Source: Musa acuminata AAA Group (taxonomy: Eukaryota; Streptophyta; Magnoliopsida; Zingiberales; Musaceae). Taken from it: DNA of 64,000 nt. Position 1 is the stretch's first letter; each line of letters opens with the position of its first letter. This document shows positions 20,026 through 32,684 of this stretch, piece by piece. Where the stretch lies: positions 34,369,501-34,433,500 of the forward strand of contig NC_088345.1 of NCBI RefSeq assembly GCF_036884655.1, written 5' to 3'. Under the pieces are notes generated by a model that worked only from the letters and a program-made list of their open reading frames with translations, was not told the DNA's origin and made no database searches. Made by a program: the position numbers and the translations under genes.

Positions 20026-22513
20026 TGCATAACATTATCATAATTCTCCCCCTTTGTCATCAACAAAAAGGAGAAGTTCAACTATCAAGTGTTTGGGATA
20101 TAATATCAAACATTACATTTATCATCATACAATTTGTAAGCTTGAAAATTTAGCAAGTGCTACATCAAGCAAGTTATCAAGTTTTAGATATGCAAGGTAG
20201 TATGATAGCAAGTTTATACAAGCTAGCAAACATTTTGAAAGCAAATATAAGATAGCTTTCTTGTTGAAGTGTGTAAGCTAGCGATTCTTGCTTCCTTTTG
20301 CAATGTGCAAGTTGCAAGTTTTGTTTCTTGAGATAGGCAAGATAGCACGCTCTTTCTTCTCTTTTGAAAAGTAGCATTTTTGCTTCCTTTGCAAAGTGCA
20401 AGCTAGCAAAATTTTACACTATTTTACAACATACAAGCTAGCAATTTGACAAGTGTTACTTCTCTTTGAAGTATGAAGGCTAGCAAGTTTTTGAAAAATA
20501 ATGCAAGATAACAAGCTAGCAAGATACAATGTTTTACATGAAGCAAGGTAACAAGTTTTGCATTATGCAAACTAATGAGTTTTTTGTAATCCTTTTGATA
20601 TATGCAAGATAGCGTGTTTTTGCATCTACTTAAAACGTTCAAGTTAGCTAGCAAGCTAGCTATCTCCCCATTTATCATTGTCAAAAAGAAGGGAAGAATA
20701 TAATTTTGTATCTCTTTTTCCCTTTACAATAAATTTCAAATCATGACAAAGGAAAAATAACAAAGATGAAAAATCAAGTCATGAATGTTAAAACAATTTT
20801 TCATCATGAATATTTCATTATTGCATGCATCATTATTATAAGTTAAAGTATTACATGCATAATGTCAAATCATCATTTATAATTATATCAATATTCCAAT
20901 CATTATTTCAATATGTTTGTGCATCATTACAGTTTTAATTTATAACATGCACAATTTTAAAACATTACATATCATCCTTACTCTATGTATGATACTAAAA
21001 ATAAATCAATTATCATATCATACATGATACTCATAAGCTAGCAAATTTATATCATTTTATAATACAAAATCATGAGTATTTCATGTATTAATATCATCAT
21101 CTGAAAAATATCAAGATGAATTAGGTGATGAAATATACACTAAATGAATACAAGGGAGTTTTGAAAGATGAAAGAAAAATCAATTTATGTTTACCATGTT
21201 CCAAACTTCAAAGCACATCATCTCAAGTTGTGAGTAAAAAATAATCATGGAAACATTATGATTCATTTGGACAAATATTCTCATTAATAAACTATAAGAA
21301 ATCATTTGAGAATAAAAAGTGAGGGATCTTGATTCAATTAAGGAAAATATCAAGATTTGATTCCGAGAATCCTAGATCATGAGTTCAATAATACTTCCTT
21401 TGAATATATAGCATGTAGAATCTTAGGAGATCAAAAAGTAAAAGATCTTCTAAATAAATTTTCAGTCATGAATTCCTAAAAAGATATTCTCTTTAGTAAA
21501 TCGTAAAAGGAAACATAGGAGAAAAAGATTTCAATTCATGCATAAGAAATTTTATGATTCAAATTCAAATCTTAAGGAATTCCGAGGAATCAAAATCACG
21601 ATATAGGTAAAAACTCATTCAAATTTAAATAATCAAAATCATCAAAAAATTTTCAATAAAATTCAATGAAGACAATGTAAATAGATTCTCATGAGAACTC
21701 GATTCATGCATAATATCTCAATTTTTAATGAATGTCATAAGACATGATTTATTTCAACGAATCTCTTCTTTTATAAGTGGATAAAAGAAACGTAGGAGAT
21801 CTTGATTCGTGCATAAGAAATCTCAAGTTATAAATTTTAAAAAATCAAAATAAAGCTTATTTAAATTTAAATCATCAAATCAAGATTATTTTTAAGAGAT
21901 TATATAAGATAAATTCATCACTAAGAATCACTTATTGAAAAATCGAAAAACTTTAGAGGTATTTTCAAGAAAAATATGCATTCCCCCTTTTTGTTTTAAT
22001 CTAAGTGATTTGATTTTATAGAAGCATGCCTAAGTTTTTTCATATGAAAACCATACAACATGGTTTAATACTGAAAGGGCCAGGTTCATTATTGTAAAAA
22101 TTGATAATCCATAAATCTCAAGTATCATCATGCATAAATTCGAAACATAAATTTATTGAGTATGATATCAAATCATTACTTCAAATGAAACATGATTTTA
22201 TTAATCATAGAGCATCATTAAAACATCAAGCATGATTTCATAAGGCATTTTTAATAAAAATTATTTTGTTTATTTATCATAAAACATGATCATCTTCAAA
22301 ATTACTTAGCATGATCCCTATATTTTTTTTTTTGGCATTTTCATTATATCATTAAACATGCAAATTTCAAGAAAAATAATTAAAATAAATTAAAAATAAC
22401 TCATGAAAAGTATTATGTAATTTTGAAATAAATTAAAGGAGATTCGTTTGAGTTATTTACCTCATTGTAAAAAGTCGTTAAGGCATAGTTTGCTACCTCG
22501 CCTTTGTTTTTCT
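20026..22513 (-). other. Internal region B, piece 2
   Basis: This continues from 11604 after element 2. It is closely similar to 6480-8990 of internal A, including the GCTAGC-rich part (20160-20660) and long A/T-rich sequence without coding potential. The final 75 bases (about 22440-22513) are the C-terminal end of the gag remnant, which is cut here by element 3. TTTCT at 22509-22513 is duplicated at 28524-28528. Confidence 0.83.
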
Positions 22514-24121
22514 TGTTACATCTCAAATTTTGATGATAAAACCAATTGAAAATTGTTTATGATTTAATTTGTGTTTTGAGTGACATAGGATGCTTCGATC
22601 AAGATGAGGCAATTAAAGCAAGAAAAATCATGTTGGGCCGGTGGAAAATATGTCAAAAGATTGGACGTCGAGCCGGTGGATCAGTTAACGTATCGACAGA
22701 AGGCTTTGGGCCATGGATTCAGGCATCGGGCTAAGAAGAGTGGATATTGTGCCAAGGATATCGAAGTTGCGGAGTCAACTGGCCGATTGGGCAATAGGCC
22801 ACAAGAGAGGATGATACGCCGAAGAATCAGATGAAGCGTCGAGGGACCAATGACATGCCGGACAACATTATTCATGCTTAGGATTAATTGTCTAGATCGA
22901 AGTATGTTTTTACATGTGCAAGATTAACTACGATAGTAAGGCATAAAGCAAAATGAAGTCTCGGAGTCTAGAATGCGATTTCGATGGGAGTTCGAGAGTT
23001 CACCAGAAGTCTGGACGTTCATCGAAAGTTTTGTAGGAACCAGCCGAGAAGTCTCCGAGCTTGCTAGAGAAGCTCGTTGGAACTTGCCAAGAAGATCGTC
23101 ATGAAGTCCAGGAGCTTGCCAGGAGTCTGCCGGAGCATTACTAAGAGATCGTCGGATGTTCACCAGAAGATCGCCGAAAGCTCACCGGAAAAAACTAGAA
23201 TTACGGACTTGTTTAGGTTAAGTGTACCTTAGATTTCGTAGTTAGCATGTAATTGGGATTGGATTTGGGCCAACCAAATTAGGGGCCAGTTGGGCCTTTG
23301 TAAGGACTATGTTGGGCCCAATGAGAGGCCTAAATAGTGACCCAAGAGGTAGCATCGTCGTGGCATAGTCTTCGAGACTATGTTAGGCAGTGGTACCACC
23401 CAGACACAACCTCTAAGATGCTGCAAGTGGTGGTACCACCAATCTAGGTGATAGTACCACCCAGTATCAGGTAGTGGTACCATCAGACTGGGTGGTGGTA
23501 CCGCCTAGTGCAGTGTCAGTGTCAGACTGACATTAGCGGTGGTACCGCCCAATATAAGCGGTGGTATCGCCTGAATACGGGAAACCCGGGATAAGATATT
23601 TTTAGGCTCAAAGTTTGAATCAACTTGAAGCCTATAAATACCCCTCTCATCCTTGGTTAAGTGACATACAAGCATTGAGAGTAAAAATGAAAGAAACTCT
23701 ACTATAATCTTGTGTGAAACTCCTCTTAAAGTTCTAAGTGTTAGAATAGTTTGAGAGAGGAGTAAGTGGAGGTGTAAGGGTTGTCCCCTAAACCCAGTAA
23801 AAGAAGAAGAGGGGTATAAGAAGGAGGTTGATCTTCACCTATTAAAGGAAGATCGATAGTGGATGTCGATGGCCTCGACGGAAGAGGAATCGACGAAGTG
23901 GATGTAGGTCATGACGACCGAACCAATCTAAAATCTGGTTTACATTTACTTCTTACTATTTACCTTATTGCAAACTGAATTCCTCCTTCACTATGTTTCC
24001 GTACAACTTTAAGTTAACATCTTTACGAAACTGGTTTTATCGAAACGAAATGTTTTTGAATATGTGATTTTACCTATGCACTAATTCACCCCCCCTCTTA
24101 GTGCCGACCCCTTTCCTAACA
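22514..24121 (+). repeat. Element 3 5' LTR
   Basis: Starts TGTTACATCTCAAATTTT and ends CTTTCCTAACA. It holds the GC-rich module (about 22570-22860), a GGTGGTACCACC array (23350-23580), a TATA box (23633-23640) and the GAACCAATCTAAAATCTGG leader block. The array is longer here than in the 3' LTR. Confidence 0.9.
23633..23640 (+). promoter_or_regulatory. TATA box of element 3 5' LTR
   Basis: TATAAATA in the context GCCTATAAATACCCC, about 50 bases after the GGTACC array. Confidence 0.72.
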
Positions 24122-24123
24122 AT

Positions 24124-24135
24124 TGGTATCAGAGC
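24124..24135 (+). other. Primer binding site of element 3
   Basis: TGGTATCAGAGC, exact, two bases after the 5' LTR. Confidence 0.93.
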
Positions 24136-24164
24136 CTCGTTTTCTCATTTGGTTTAACACCCAA

Positions 24165-25075
24165 AGAGAAATACTCTTTTCGGCTTTCAAGAGGGTTACT
24201 CTCTCATTCGTTCTCCCTTTTTAATGAGATGGACTATACTTATTGGAAAACTCGAATGAGAGTTTTTTTGCTTTCATTGAATCTCGATTTATGACACATA
24301 GTCGAATTAGGTTTTCGAATGTCTTCTCTTCCAATGAACCATTGGAATGATTTGGAGAATAAGATATTTTATTTAAATGTTAGCTATGAATGCTCTATTT
24401 TACATTTTGGATAAAACTAAGTTTAATTGGGTTTCTACTTGCGAAATGACTTTCAAAATATGGCACACTCTCGAAATCACACACGAAGACATGAGTAGAG
24501 TAAAAGATTCTAAATTTAATCTTTTAATGCATGATTTTTAACTATTTAATATGAAACCAAGTGAAACCATTGGAGACATGTATACCTGTTTTACGGATGT
24601 CATCAATGGTTTAAAAGCTCTTAGTAAAAGTTTTTCAAATCTTGAATTTGTGAATAAAGTTTTGCGCTCACTTTCTAAAACTTGGGATTCAAAAGTAACC
24701 GTTATTCAAGAATCATAAAACTTGAACTATTTCCCTCTCAAAAAATTAATAGGGTCTTTGACAACCAATAAAATGACGTGCAATGCACGTGAAAAACTCA
24801 AGAACAATCTTTCAAAGAACAGGAAGGATTTTAGACTTAGAACAATTGAAGACCACTCAAGCATAAGCTCAAGTGATGGTGAACTTGAACTCCTCATGAA
24901 ATTTAAAAAAGTTCATGAAACAATAATCATAAAATAAAAATAAACTTAAAAAGAATACAAAATGGGACGAAACAAGTGCATCAGAAGAAGAGGAGCAAAC
25001 CAATGAAGACGAGGTGGCAAACTACGCCTTAACGGCTTTCGTCAATAAGGTAAACAATTCAAACGAAACTCATGA
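24165..25075 (+). pseudogene. gag: gag remnant of element 3
   Basis: The sequence encodes pieces of SIRE-like Gag: DYTYWKTRMRVFLLS near 24232-24275, the LEITHED segment near 24469, and a GSLTTNKMTCNA segment near 24752. Stops (for example TGA after CTCGATTTA near 24290 and TAA in the ATGATTTTTAACT segment) and small indels break it. The tail resembles the knuckle-less short-gag type (VANYALTAFVNKVNN near 25015-25055). Capsid function is lost. Confidence 0.8.
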
Positions 25076-27080
25076 TGTTTTTCATGAGTTAATTTTAATT
25101 TAGTTTAAAAAATTATTATTTTTCTTGAAAATTGCATGTTTAATAAATGAAAATATAAAATATTAGGAATCATGCTTATATAGTAATTTTGAAAATAATC
25201 TTGAAAATTACATGTGTTATGATAAAGGAACAAAATGTTAGACTTAAATCATGCTAGATGTTTTAATGATAATGTGTCTTAATGATTTCCGTATTACTTT
25301 TGACTGAAAACACTTAATGAAATCATGTTTGATTTGAAGTAATGATTTGATAATAATGTTTAATAAGTTTATTTTTTGAAATTATGCATGATGATTTTTG
25401 TGATTTATGCCTTATTGATCTTTGTCGTAATAAATCTTGCACCTTCTGTTTTAAACATGATACATATTTTTATTTGGCATAAATGAAATAAATCACATGA
25501 ATTGAAACAACTAAATAGAGAAAAGCATTTTTCTCAAAATTTCTTTTTCTCTATCTTATTGATTTTGATAAATCTATTTGTATCAATTTTATGAATCTCT
25601 TAAAGTGACTTTATTGATTTAATAATTTGAATGATTTGAAGATAAATGATGATTTTTCTCTTGATTATAACTTGTGATATTTTTTATATGAATCATCATC
25701 TTGATTTCTCGATATTTGATACATGAGATTTCTCTATGAATCAAGATCTTGTTTTTGAACTTCTATGTTTCTTCTTATCATTTTTCTATAAAGGAGAGAT
25801 TAATGAATCTATCTATATATTTTTTATGAATCTCTTGAAAATGATTTTGATTTGACTATTTGAATTTGAATGAGCTTTATCTTGACTTTTTTTTAAATTT
25901 ATAACTAGAGATTTTTTATGCATCAATCAAGATATTATATCATTTTTTCTCCTATGGTTCTTTTTGCCAATTGCTCAAGAGAAAATAAATGATCAAAATG
26001 TTGATTTATTGATGAATGTTTGGTACCAACAATCATGAAGTGTTAAATGGTTAAAAATGTTGATTTAATGTTTGGTATCATGAATGCTTTATTATCATGC
26101 ATGGGAGTAATGATGAAGGTTTTGAACACAAATGTTTGTATCATGTTTGATGATTTTACATTTTGAAATTATGTATGATAAGTTGAAGTGATGTTGGTTT
26201 AAATGTATAAATCAACAATCTTTTTGTCAAATGAATCATGATTTTTATTAATTCTTGAATTATAACTTGAGTTTTCTTTTTGAATCAAGATCATTTCTTA
26301 TCATGCTTTCTATTTACAAAAAGAAGAAACTTGCCAAAAATGAGATATGATCTTTTGACATTCATTTTTGTTGTTTACCTTTGTCATGATTTAGAAATTG
26401 ATATAAAGGAAAAAAAATTACAACATTGTATTCTTCCTTTCTATTTGACAATGACAAAGGGGGAGCAAAACCTGCTAGAAAGTAAATTGATAAGCTTGCA
26501 CTTCTCAAAAGAGAAGAAAGAATGATGCTATCTTGTGAATTTTGCTAAGTTACACATATCAAGAAAATGCAAAAATGGTGCTATCTTATACTTTTCAAAA
26601 ACTTGGTAGTTTTGAACATCGAAAAAAAAAGCAAGTATGCCAACTTGCACATCTTTAAATTTGCTCACTTACATGATGTAGAACTTGTAATCTTGAACAT
26701 CACCAAGACTTGCTAGCTTGCAAAAGAAGCAAAAGTGCTATCTTGCCTATCTCAAGAAACAAAACATGCTAAACTTGCACATCTAGCAAGATTTACAAAC
26801 TTGTATATTTCAAGAAGCAAGAGTTGCTTTCTTGAACATCTCAAAATTGTTAGCTTGCATGTTTTAAAATGCTATAAAATTTTTACTAGTTTGCATGATA
26901 ATAAAACTAAATATTTTGTTTAGTATGCGATAATTTGAACATATATCTCAAACATTTGATAGTTGGACTTCTCCTTTTTGTTGATGACAAAGGGGAAAAG
27001 TATGATGATGTTATGCATAAGTTTATGATAAAATGTTGCTTAGATTTTGAAATCCAAGAATTTCTATCAATATAACATAT
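25076..27080 (+). other. Element 3 non-coding region after gag
   Basis: Extremely A/T-rich and made of drifting repeats such as ATGAATCATGATTTT and GATTTGATAAT. Bases 26450-26475 carry GACAATGACAAAGGGGGAG. From 26520 to 26900 it is rich in GCTAGCTTGC-type and CTTGCACATC repeats. Bases 26968-27000 hold CTCCTTTTTGTTGATGACAA with a purine run. No pol or other gene is visible. Confidence 0.75.
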
Positions 27081-27094
27081 TGATAGGGGGAGTT
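27081..27094 (+). other. Polypurine tract of element 3 (distal-type)
   Basis: TGATAGGGGGAGTT abuts the 3' LTR directly. In elements 1, 2 and 5 this tract lies about 75-80 bases inside, and a second tract (AAAAAGGGGGAGAT) abuts the LTR. Here the intervening hairpins are missing. Confidence 0.75.
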
Positions 27095-28523
27095 TGTTAA
27101 ATCTCATATTTTGATGATGAAACCAATTGATAAGTGATTATAATTGGGCTAGGGGAAAACATGTCAGAAGATTGGACGTCGAGTCGGTGGATCGGTTGAC
27201 GTATCGACAGAAGGCTTCGGGCCATGGATTCAGGCATTAGGCCAAGAAGAGCAGATATTACGCTAAGAATATCGGAGTTGCAGAGTCAACTGGCCGATTG
27301 GGCAATAGGCCGCAAGAGAGGAAGGTGCGATGAAGAATCGGACGAAGCGTCGAGGGACCAATGACATGCCGAACAACATGATTCATGCTTAGGATTAATT
27401 GTCTAGATCGAAGTGTGTTTTTACATATGCAAGATTAACTACGATAGCAAGGCATAAAGCAAAATGAAGTCCCAAAGTCAAGGACGTGATTTTGTTAGGA
27501 GTTCGAGAGTTCGTCGAAAGTCTAGACGTTTGTCGTAAGTTCTACAGGAACCAACCGAGAAGTCTCAGAGCTTACTAGAGAAGCTCATCGGAACTCACCA
27601 AGAAGATCATTGTGAAGTCCAGGAGCTTGCCGGGAGTCTACTGGAACATTGCAGAGAGATCATCGGAAGTTCGCTGGAAGATTGCCGGAAGCTCGCCGGA
27701 AGAAACTAGACTTACAGACTTGTTTAGCTTAAGTACACCTTAGATTTCATAGTTAGCACATAATTGGGATTGGATTTAGGCTAACCCAATTAGGGGCTAG
27801 TTGGGCCCATGTAAGGACTATGTTGGGTCCAATGAGAGGCCCAAACAGTGACCTAAGAGGTAGCACCATTGTGGCATACTCTTCGAGACTGTGTCAGGCG
27901 GTGATACCGCCCAGACATAGCCTCCGAGAAGCTGCAGGCGGTGGTACCGCCAATCTAGGCGGTGGTACCACTTAGACTCGGGAAATTCGAGATGAGATGT
28001 TTTTAAGCTTCATGTTTGAATCAACTTGAAGCCTATAAATACCCCTCTCATCCCTGGTTAAGTGACACACAAGTATTGAGAGTAAAAAAGGAAAGAAACT
28101 CTATTGTTATCTTGTGTGAAACTCCTCTCAAAGTTTTAAGTGTTAGAATAGTTTGAGAGAGGAGTGAGTGGGGGTGTAAGGGTTATCTCCTAAACCTCGT
28201 AAAAGGAGAAGAGGGATGTAAGAAGGAGGTTGATCTTCGCTTATTAAAGGAAGACCGATAGTGGATGCCGGTGGCCTTGACGGAAGAGAAATCAGTGAAG
28301 TGGATGTAGGTCACGACAACCGAACCGCTCTAAAATCTGGTTTGCATTTACTTCTTGCTATTTACCTTATTGCAAACTGAATTCCTCCTTCACTATATTT
28401 CCATACAATTTCAAGTTAACATCTTTACGAAACTGGTTTCATTGAAACGAAATATTTTTGAAGACGTGATTTTACCGCTGCACTAATTCACTCTCCCTCT
28501 TAGTGTCGACCCCTTTCCTAACA
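27095..28523 (+). repeat. Element 3 3' LTR
   Basis: Starts TGTTAAATCTCATATTTT and ends CTTTCCTAACA. It lacks roughly 150-180 bp of the GGTACC array that the 5' LTR has. The flank TTTCT at 28524-28528 is the TSD. Confidence 0.9.
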
Positions 28524-28528
28524 TTTCT

Positions 28529-29350
28529 CCTCGTCTTCAGATGAGCTTGATTCGTCCAAAGTCGCCTTCTTCTTTTTTTTAGGTTCATTTTTATTTTTTT
28601 ATTCTTGTTTTAAAATGTTCATGAGGAGTTCAAGTTCACCATCACTTAAGTTTATGCTCGAGTGGTCTTCGATTATTCTTAGTCCGAAATCCTTCATGTT
28701 CTTTGGAAGATGGTTCTCAAGTTCTTTACATGTATTGCATGTCATTTCATAGATTATTAGAGACCCAATAAGTTATTCGATCAAAAAAGTATTCAAATTT
28801 TTTTATTCTTGTATAGCCATTATTTTCGAATCCCAATTCTCAGAGAGCGATCGTAAAATCTTGTTAACGAGTTTAAAATTCGAAAGGCATTTGCTAAGAG
28901 TTTTTAAACCATTGACGACATCTATAAAATGGGTGTACATGTCTCTAATGGTTTCCTTGGCTTCATTCGAAATAGTTCAAAATCATGTATTAAAAGATTT
29001 ATTTTAGAATCTTTTACTCTATTAGTGCCTTCGTGTGTAATTTCGAGAGTGTGCCATATATCAAAAATCATTTCACAAGTAGAAACCCGATTAAACTTGT
29101 TTTTGTCTAAGGCACAAAATAGAGCATTCATAGCTCTAGCATTTAAATAAAATGTCTTCTTCTCCAAATCATTCCAATGGTTCATTGAAAGAGAAGACCT
29201 TCGAAAACCATTTTAAAAAATGTTCCATAAGTTCAAATCAATAGAAAGAAAGAAAACTTTCATTCTAGTTTTTTAATATGTGTAGTCTATCCTATTGAAA
29301 AAGGGAGGACGAATGAGAGAGTGACCCTCTTGAAAGTCGAAAAGAGTCAT
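28529..29350 (-). pseudogene. gag: gag remnant of internal region B (N-terminal part)
   Basis: This is the N-terminal and central portion of the gag remnant whose C-terminal end is at 22440-22513. On the minus strand it starts at the ATG opposite 29348-29350. It shows the LEITHEGTNRVKDSKINLL segment and FELFRMKP within 28922-29185. Frameshifts and stops interrupt it, and there is no zinc knuckle. It is nearly the same length and sequence as the gag remnant of internal A. Confidence 0.8.
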
Positions 29351-29385
29351 TTCTCTTAGATGTGAAACCAAATGAGAAATACGAG

Positions 29386-29397
29386 GCTCTGATTTCA
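29386..29397 (-). other. Decayed primer binding site of internal region B
   Basis: The plus strand reads GCTCTGATTTCA; compared with the consensus GCTCTGATACCA, two bases differ. Position next to LTR_C supports the call. Confidence 0.7.
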
Positions 29398-29399
29398 AC

Positions 29400-30001
29400 T
29401 GTTAGGATCAAGAACGACACTAAGAGGGGAGGGGGGGGGGTGAATTAGTTAAGCGGTAAAATCACATCGATTCTGAAAATTTATTTCGTAGGATAAAACT
29501 GATTTCGTAAGATGTTAACTTGAAAGCATATTCGTAAATATATTGAAAGTAGTAAGCAAGTAAGGAGGTTTGCAGTAAAATAAAGTACACAAAAGAAAAA
29601 GCAAACTAGATTTTTATAGTAGTTCAGTCGTCGTGACTTACATCCACTCTGGCGATTCCTCTTCCTTCGAGGCTACTGGCATCCACTATCAATCTTCCTA
29701 TAATAGGCAAATATCAACCTCCTTTTTATACCCCTCTTCTCCTTTTCACAGGTTTAGAAGACAACCTTTACAAGCACACACTCCTCTCTAAATAGAATTC
29801 TAAGTTTAAGCTAGAGGAGGAGATTTTTCAAGAGACTTCTATAGTGTTTTCTTTCTTTTAAACTCTCTGTAATTTCTTTTGTTAACTAGGGATGAGAGGG
29901 GTATTTATAGGCTTCAAGTTGATTCAAACTCGGAGCCTAAAAAGGTCTCATCCTAGGTTTCCTAGGTACTGGCAATACCACCGTCATTCCTAGGCGGTAC
30001 T
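29400..30001 (-). repeat. LTR_C, piece 1
   Basis: The first 602 bp of the 5' LTR of internal region B. It starts TGTTAGGATCAAGAACG on the plus strand and stops in the GGCGGTACT array, where the solo LTR is inserted (TSD GTACT, 29997-30001). Confidence 0.87.
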
Positions 30002-31564
30002 TGTTGAATCTCGTATTTTGATGATGAAACTACTTGATATATGTTTATGATTTAATCTGCGTTTTGAGTGACGCAGGATGCTTCGATCAGGATGAGACAA
30101 TTAAAGCAGGATAATCATGTTGTGCCGAAGGAACATGTCAGAAGATTGGACGTCGGGCCGGTGGATCGGTCGACGTATCGACAGAAGGCTTCGGGCCGTG
30201 AACTCGGGCATCGGGCCAAGAAGAGCGGGTATTGTGCCAAGGATATCGGAGTTGCGGAGTCAACTGGCCGATTGGGCAATAGGCTGCACGAGAGGACGAT
30301 GCGTCGAAGAATCGGACGAAGCGTCGAGGGACCAATGACATGTCGGACAACTTGGTTAATTGCTTAGGATTAATTGTCTCGATCGAAGTTTTGTTTTGTT
30401 GTGCAGGATTAACTACGATGAGAGTAAGACAAGCAGCAGGTGTTGCGCCGGAGTCAAGATCATGATCACGTTGGGAGTTCGAGAGTTCGACGGAAGTTCG
30501 GACGGTCGTCGGAGGTTCAGCGAGAACAGATCCGAGAAGTCCAGAAGCTTGCCAAGCGAAGCTCATCGGAACTCGCCAGGTGGATCGTCGCAAAGTCCAG
30601 GAGTATGCCGGATGTCCGCAGAAGGATCACCGAGGGTTTATCGGATGATCGACGGAAGTTGGCCGGAAACTCGCCGGAAGAAGCGATTGACGCATCGGAG
30701 CAAAGCTGCAGAAGTTGTCTTAGAGTTAATCATAGTTAGCATGATGATTAAGCATGAAAATGGGAGGTGATCCCATTAGCTTAATCTTGGGGCAATTGGG
30801 CCCCTGAAAAGATTCAAATTGGGCCGAATGGAGCAAACCATTCGGACCCTGATTGCACCAGGCGGTGCAACCGCCCCAGCCAGGAGGTGCAACCGTCAGG
30901 GCTGTGAGGTTGGGCGGTGCAACCGCCCCAGCCAGGAGGTGCAACCGCCAGGGCTGTGAGGTTGGGCGGTGCAACCGCCCCAGCCAGGAGGTGCAACCGC
31001 CAGGGCTGCGAGGCTGGGAGGTGCAACCGCCCCAGCCAAGAGGTGCAACCGCCCAGAGCTCAGTCTTCAAGCTAGACTGGGCGGTGCAACCTCCTCTGTC
31101 AATTGGTAGCACCGCCAGAGCTCAAGTTTCGAGCTCTGCCAGGCGATGCAACCACCGAGCTCAGTCTTCGAGCTCTGGCAGAGAGGTGCATCAGCCTGAG
31201 CTCAGTCTCGAGCTCTGCCAGGTGATGCAACCACCAAGCTCAGTCTTCGAGCTCTGGCAGAGAGGTGCATCAGCCTGAGCTCAGTTTCGAGCTCTGCCAG
31301 GTGATGCAACCACCGAGCTCAGATTTCGAGCTCTGCCAGGTGATGCAACCACCGAGCTCAGTCTTCGAGCTCTGCCAGGTGATGCAACCATCGAGCTCAG
31401 TCTTCGAGCTCTGGCAGAGAGGAGCAATCGCCTGAGCTCAGTCTTCGAGCTCTGCCAGGCGGTGCCACCTCTCTAGTCAAGAGGTGCAACCGCCTGATCC
31501 CAGAATTCTGGGATTTGATCGATTTGATCGTTTTGAGCTCGAATTTTGAATTGGGTTGGGGCCT

Positions 31565-31572
31565 ATAAATAC
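31565..31572 (+). promoter_or_regulatory. TATA box of solo LTR
   Basis: TATAAATA in GCCTATAAATACCCCACC, at the end of the motif array. It matches the TATA position in elements 2 and 6. Confidence 0.72.
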
Positions 31573-32277
31573 CCCACCCATTCAGCACTGGAAAGATAAA
31601 GAACTTACCCGAAATCTTGATCTTTTCAGTGGTTCTTAGAGCTCAAAACTGCTAGTTTTCTTCCTCCTTCTGTTCTTCAAGTTTGAGTTGTAAAGAGAGG
31701 AGAGAAAACATCTGAAAGGGTTGTCTCCTAAGCCCGTCAAAAGGAGTGAATCTGTAAGAGGGTAGTTGGCCTTCGCCTATTGAAGGAAGGCCCCTAGTTG
31801 ACGTCGGCAACCTCGTCGGTGGAGGAAGCCAAAAGTGGAGTAGGTCAAGGCTGACCGAACCACTCTAAATTTCTGGTTTGCGTTTATTTTTTAGCACTCT
31901 ATCATTACTGCAAACCTCCTTCATTACTACTGCTCTCTGCGCTTTCACGAACAAGTTCTAAGTGCTGTTCTTCCGAATCTACATTCAGACGTAAATTCAT
32001 ATTTTCATACATTACAGTTTACGTTTACGTTTGATTCTGCAGAACTGTCTTCCGTGCTTTTACGAACGAGCTTCTTTGCAGTTTACACTTACATTTTGAT
32101 CCTATTGATAACTGCAAACTGTCCTCTACGATTTTACGAACGAGTTTCAACATTTAGACGTAAAACTGCATTCAGACGTAAATCGGCTTTCCTCGCACAA
32201 TCATCAGAACTCAGTTCACGTTTACGTCTTGATTTCAACTGCATACTGCCTTCTGCGAGTATACAAACGAGTTTCAA

Positions 32278-32545
32278 AGTTTAGACGTAAATCTGCGTCT
32301 AGACGTAAAACTGCGTTTAGACGTAAATCTGCGTTTAGACGTAAATCTGCGTTTAGACGTAAATCTGAGTTTAGACGTAAATCTGAGTTTAGACGTAAAT
32401 CTGCGTTTAGACGTAAATCTGTGTTTAGACGTAAATCTGCGTTTAGACGTAAAACTGCGTTTAGACGTAAATCTGAGTTTAGACGTAAACTGCGCTTAGA
32501 CGCAAAACTGCGCTTAGACGCAATCTGCGCTTAGACGCAAACTGC
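32278..32545 (+). repeat. 18-bp U5 array in solo LTR
   Basis: About 14 copies of AGACGTAAATCTGCGTTT and variants. The plus strand reads as basic FRRKSA repeats over about 100 codons. Copy number and variant order differ from the arrays at 11739, 17518 and 59175. Confidence 0.85.
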
Positions 32546-32684
32546 ACTTAGATACAAACTGAGAATTAGCTTTTGCATCATAATAGTTTTTGAACGAACG
32601 CAGCTTTTGGTTTTTAATCGCTGTAAGATTTCCGCGGCACTAATTCACCCCCCCCCTCTTAGTGCTCTCGATCCTAACAGTACT

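Larger units (their letters stand above)
22514..28523 (+). mobile_element. Element 3: non-autonomous SIRE-like element, plus strand
   Basis: A 6,010-bp element with LTRs of 1,608 bp (22514-24121) and 1,429 bp (27095-28523) and a perfect TSD, TTTCT. It has a primer site, a decayed gag and 2 kb of A/T-rich sequence but no pol. It is inserted, in the opposite orientation, in the gag remnant of internal region B. Confidence 0.92.
30002..32679 (+). mobile_element. Solo LTR of the element 2 / element 6 type
   Basis: A 2,678-bp LTR, TGTTGAATCTCG to GATCCTAACA, with a perfect TSD GTACT (29997-30001 and 32680-32684) and no internal sequence. It contains the GC-rich module (30070-30350), the U3 array (30860-31480), a TATA box (31565-31572) and the 18-bp U5 array (about 32278-32545). 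It most likely formed by recombination between the two LTRs of a full element (inference). Confidence 0.92.
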
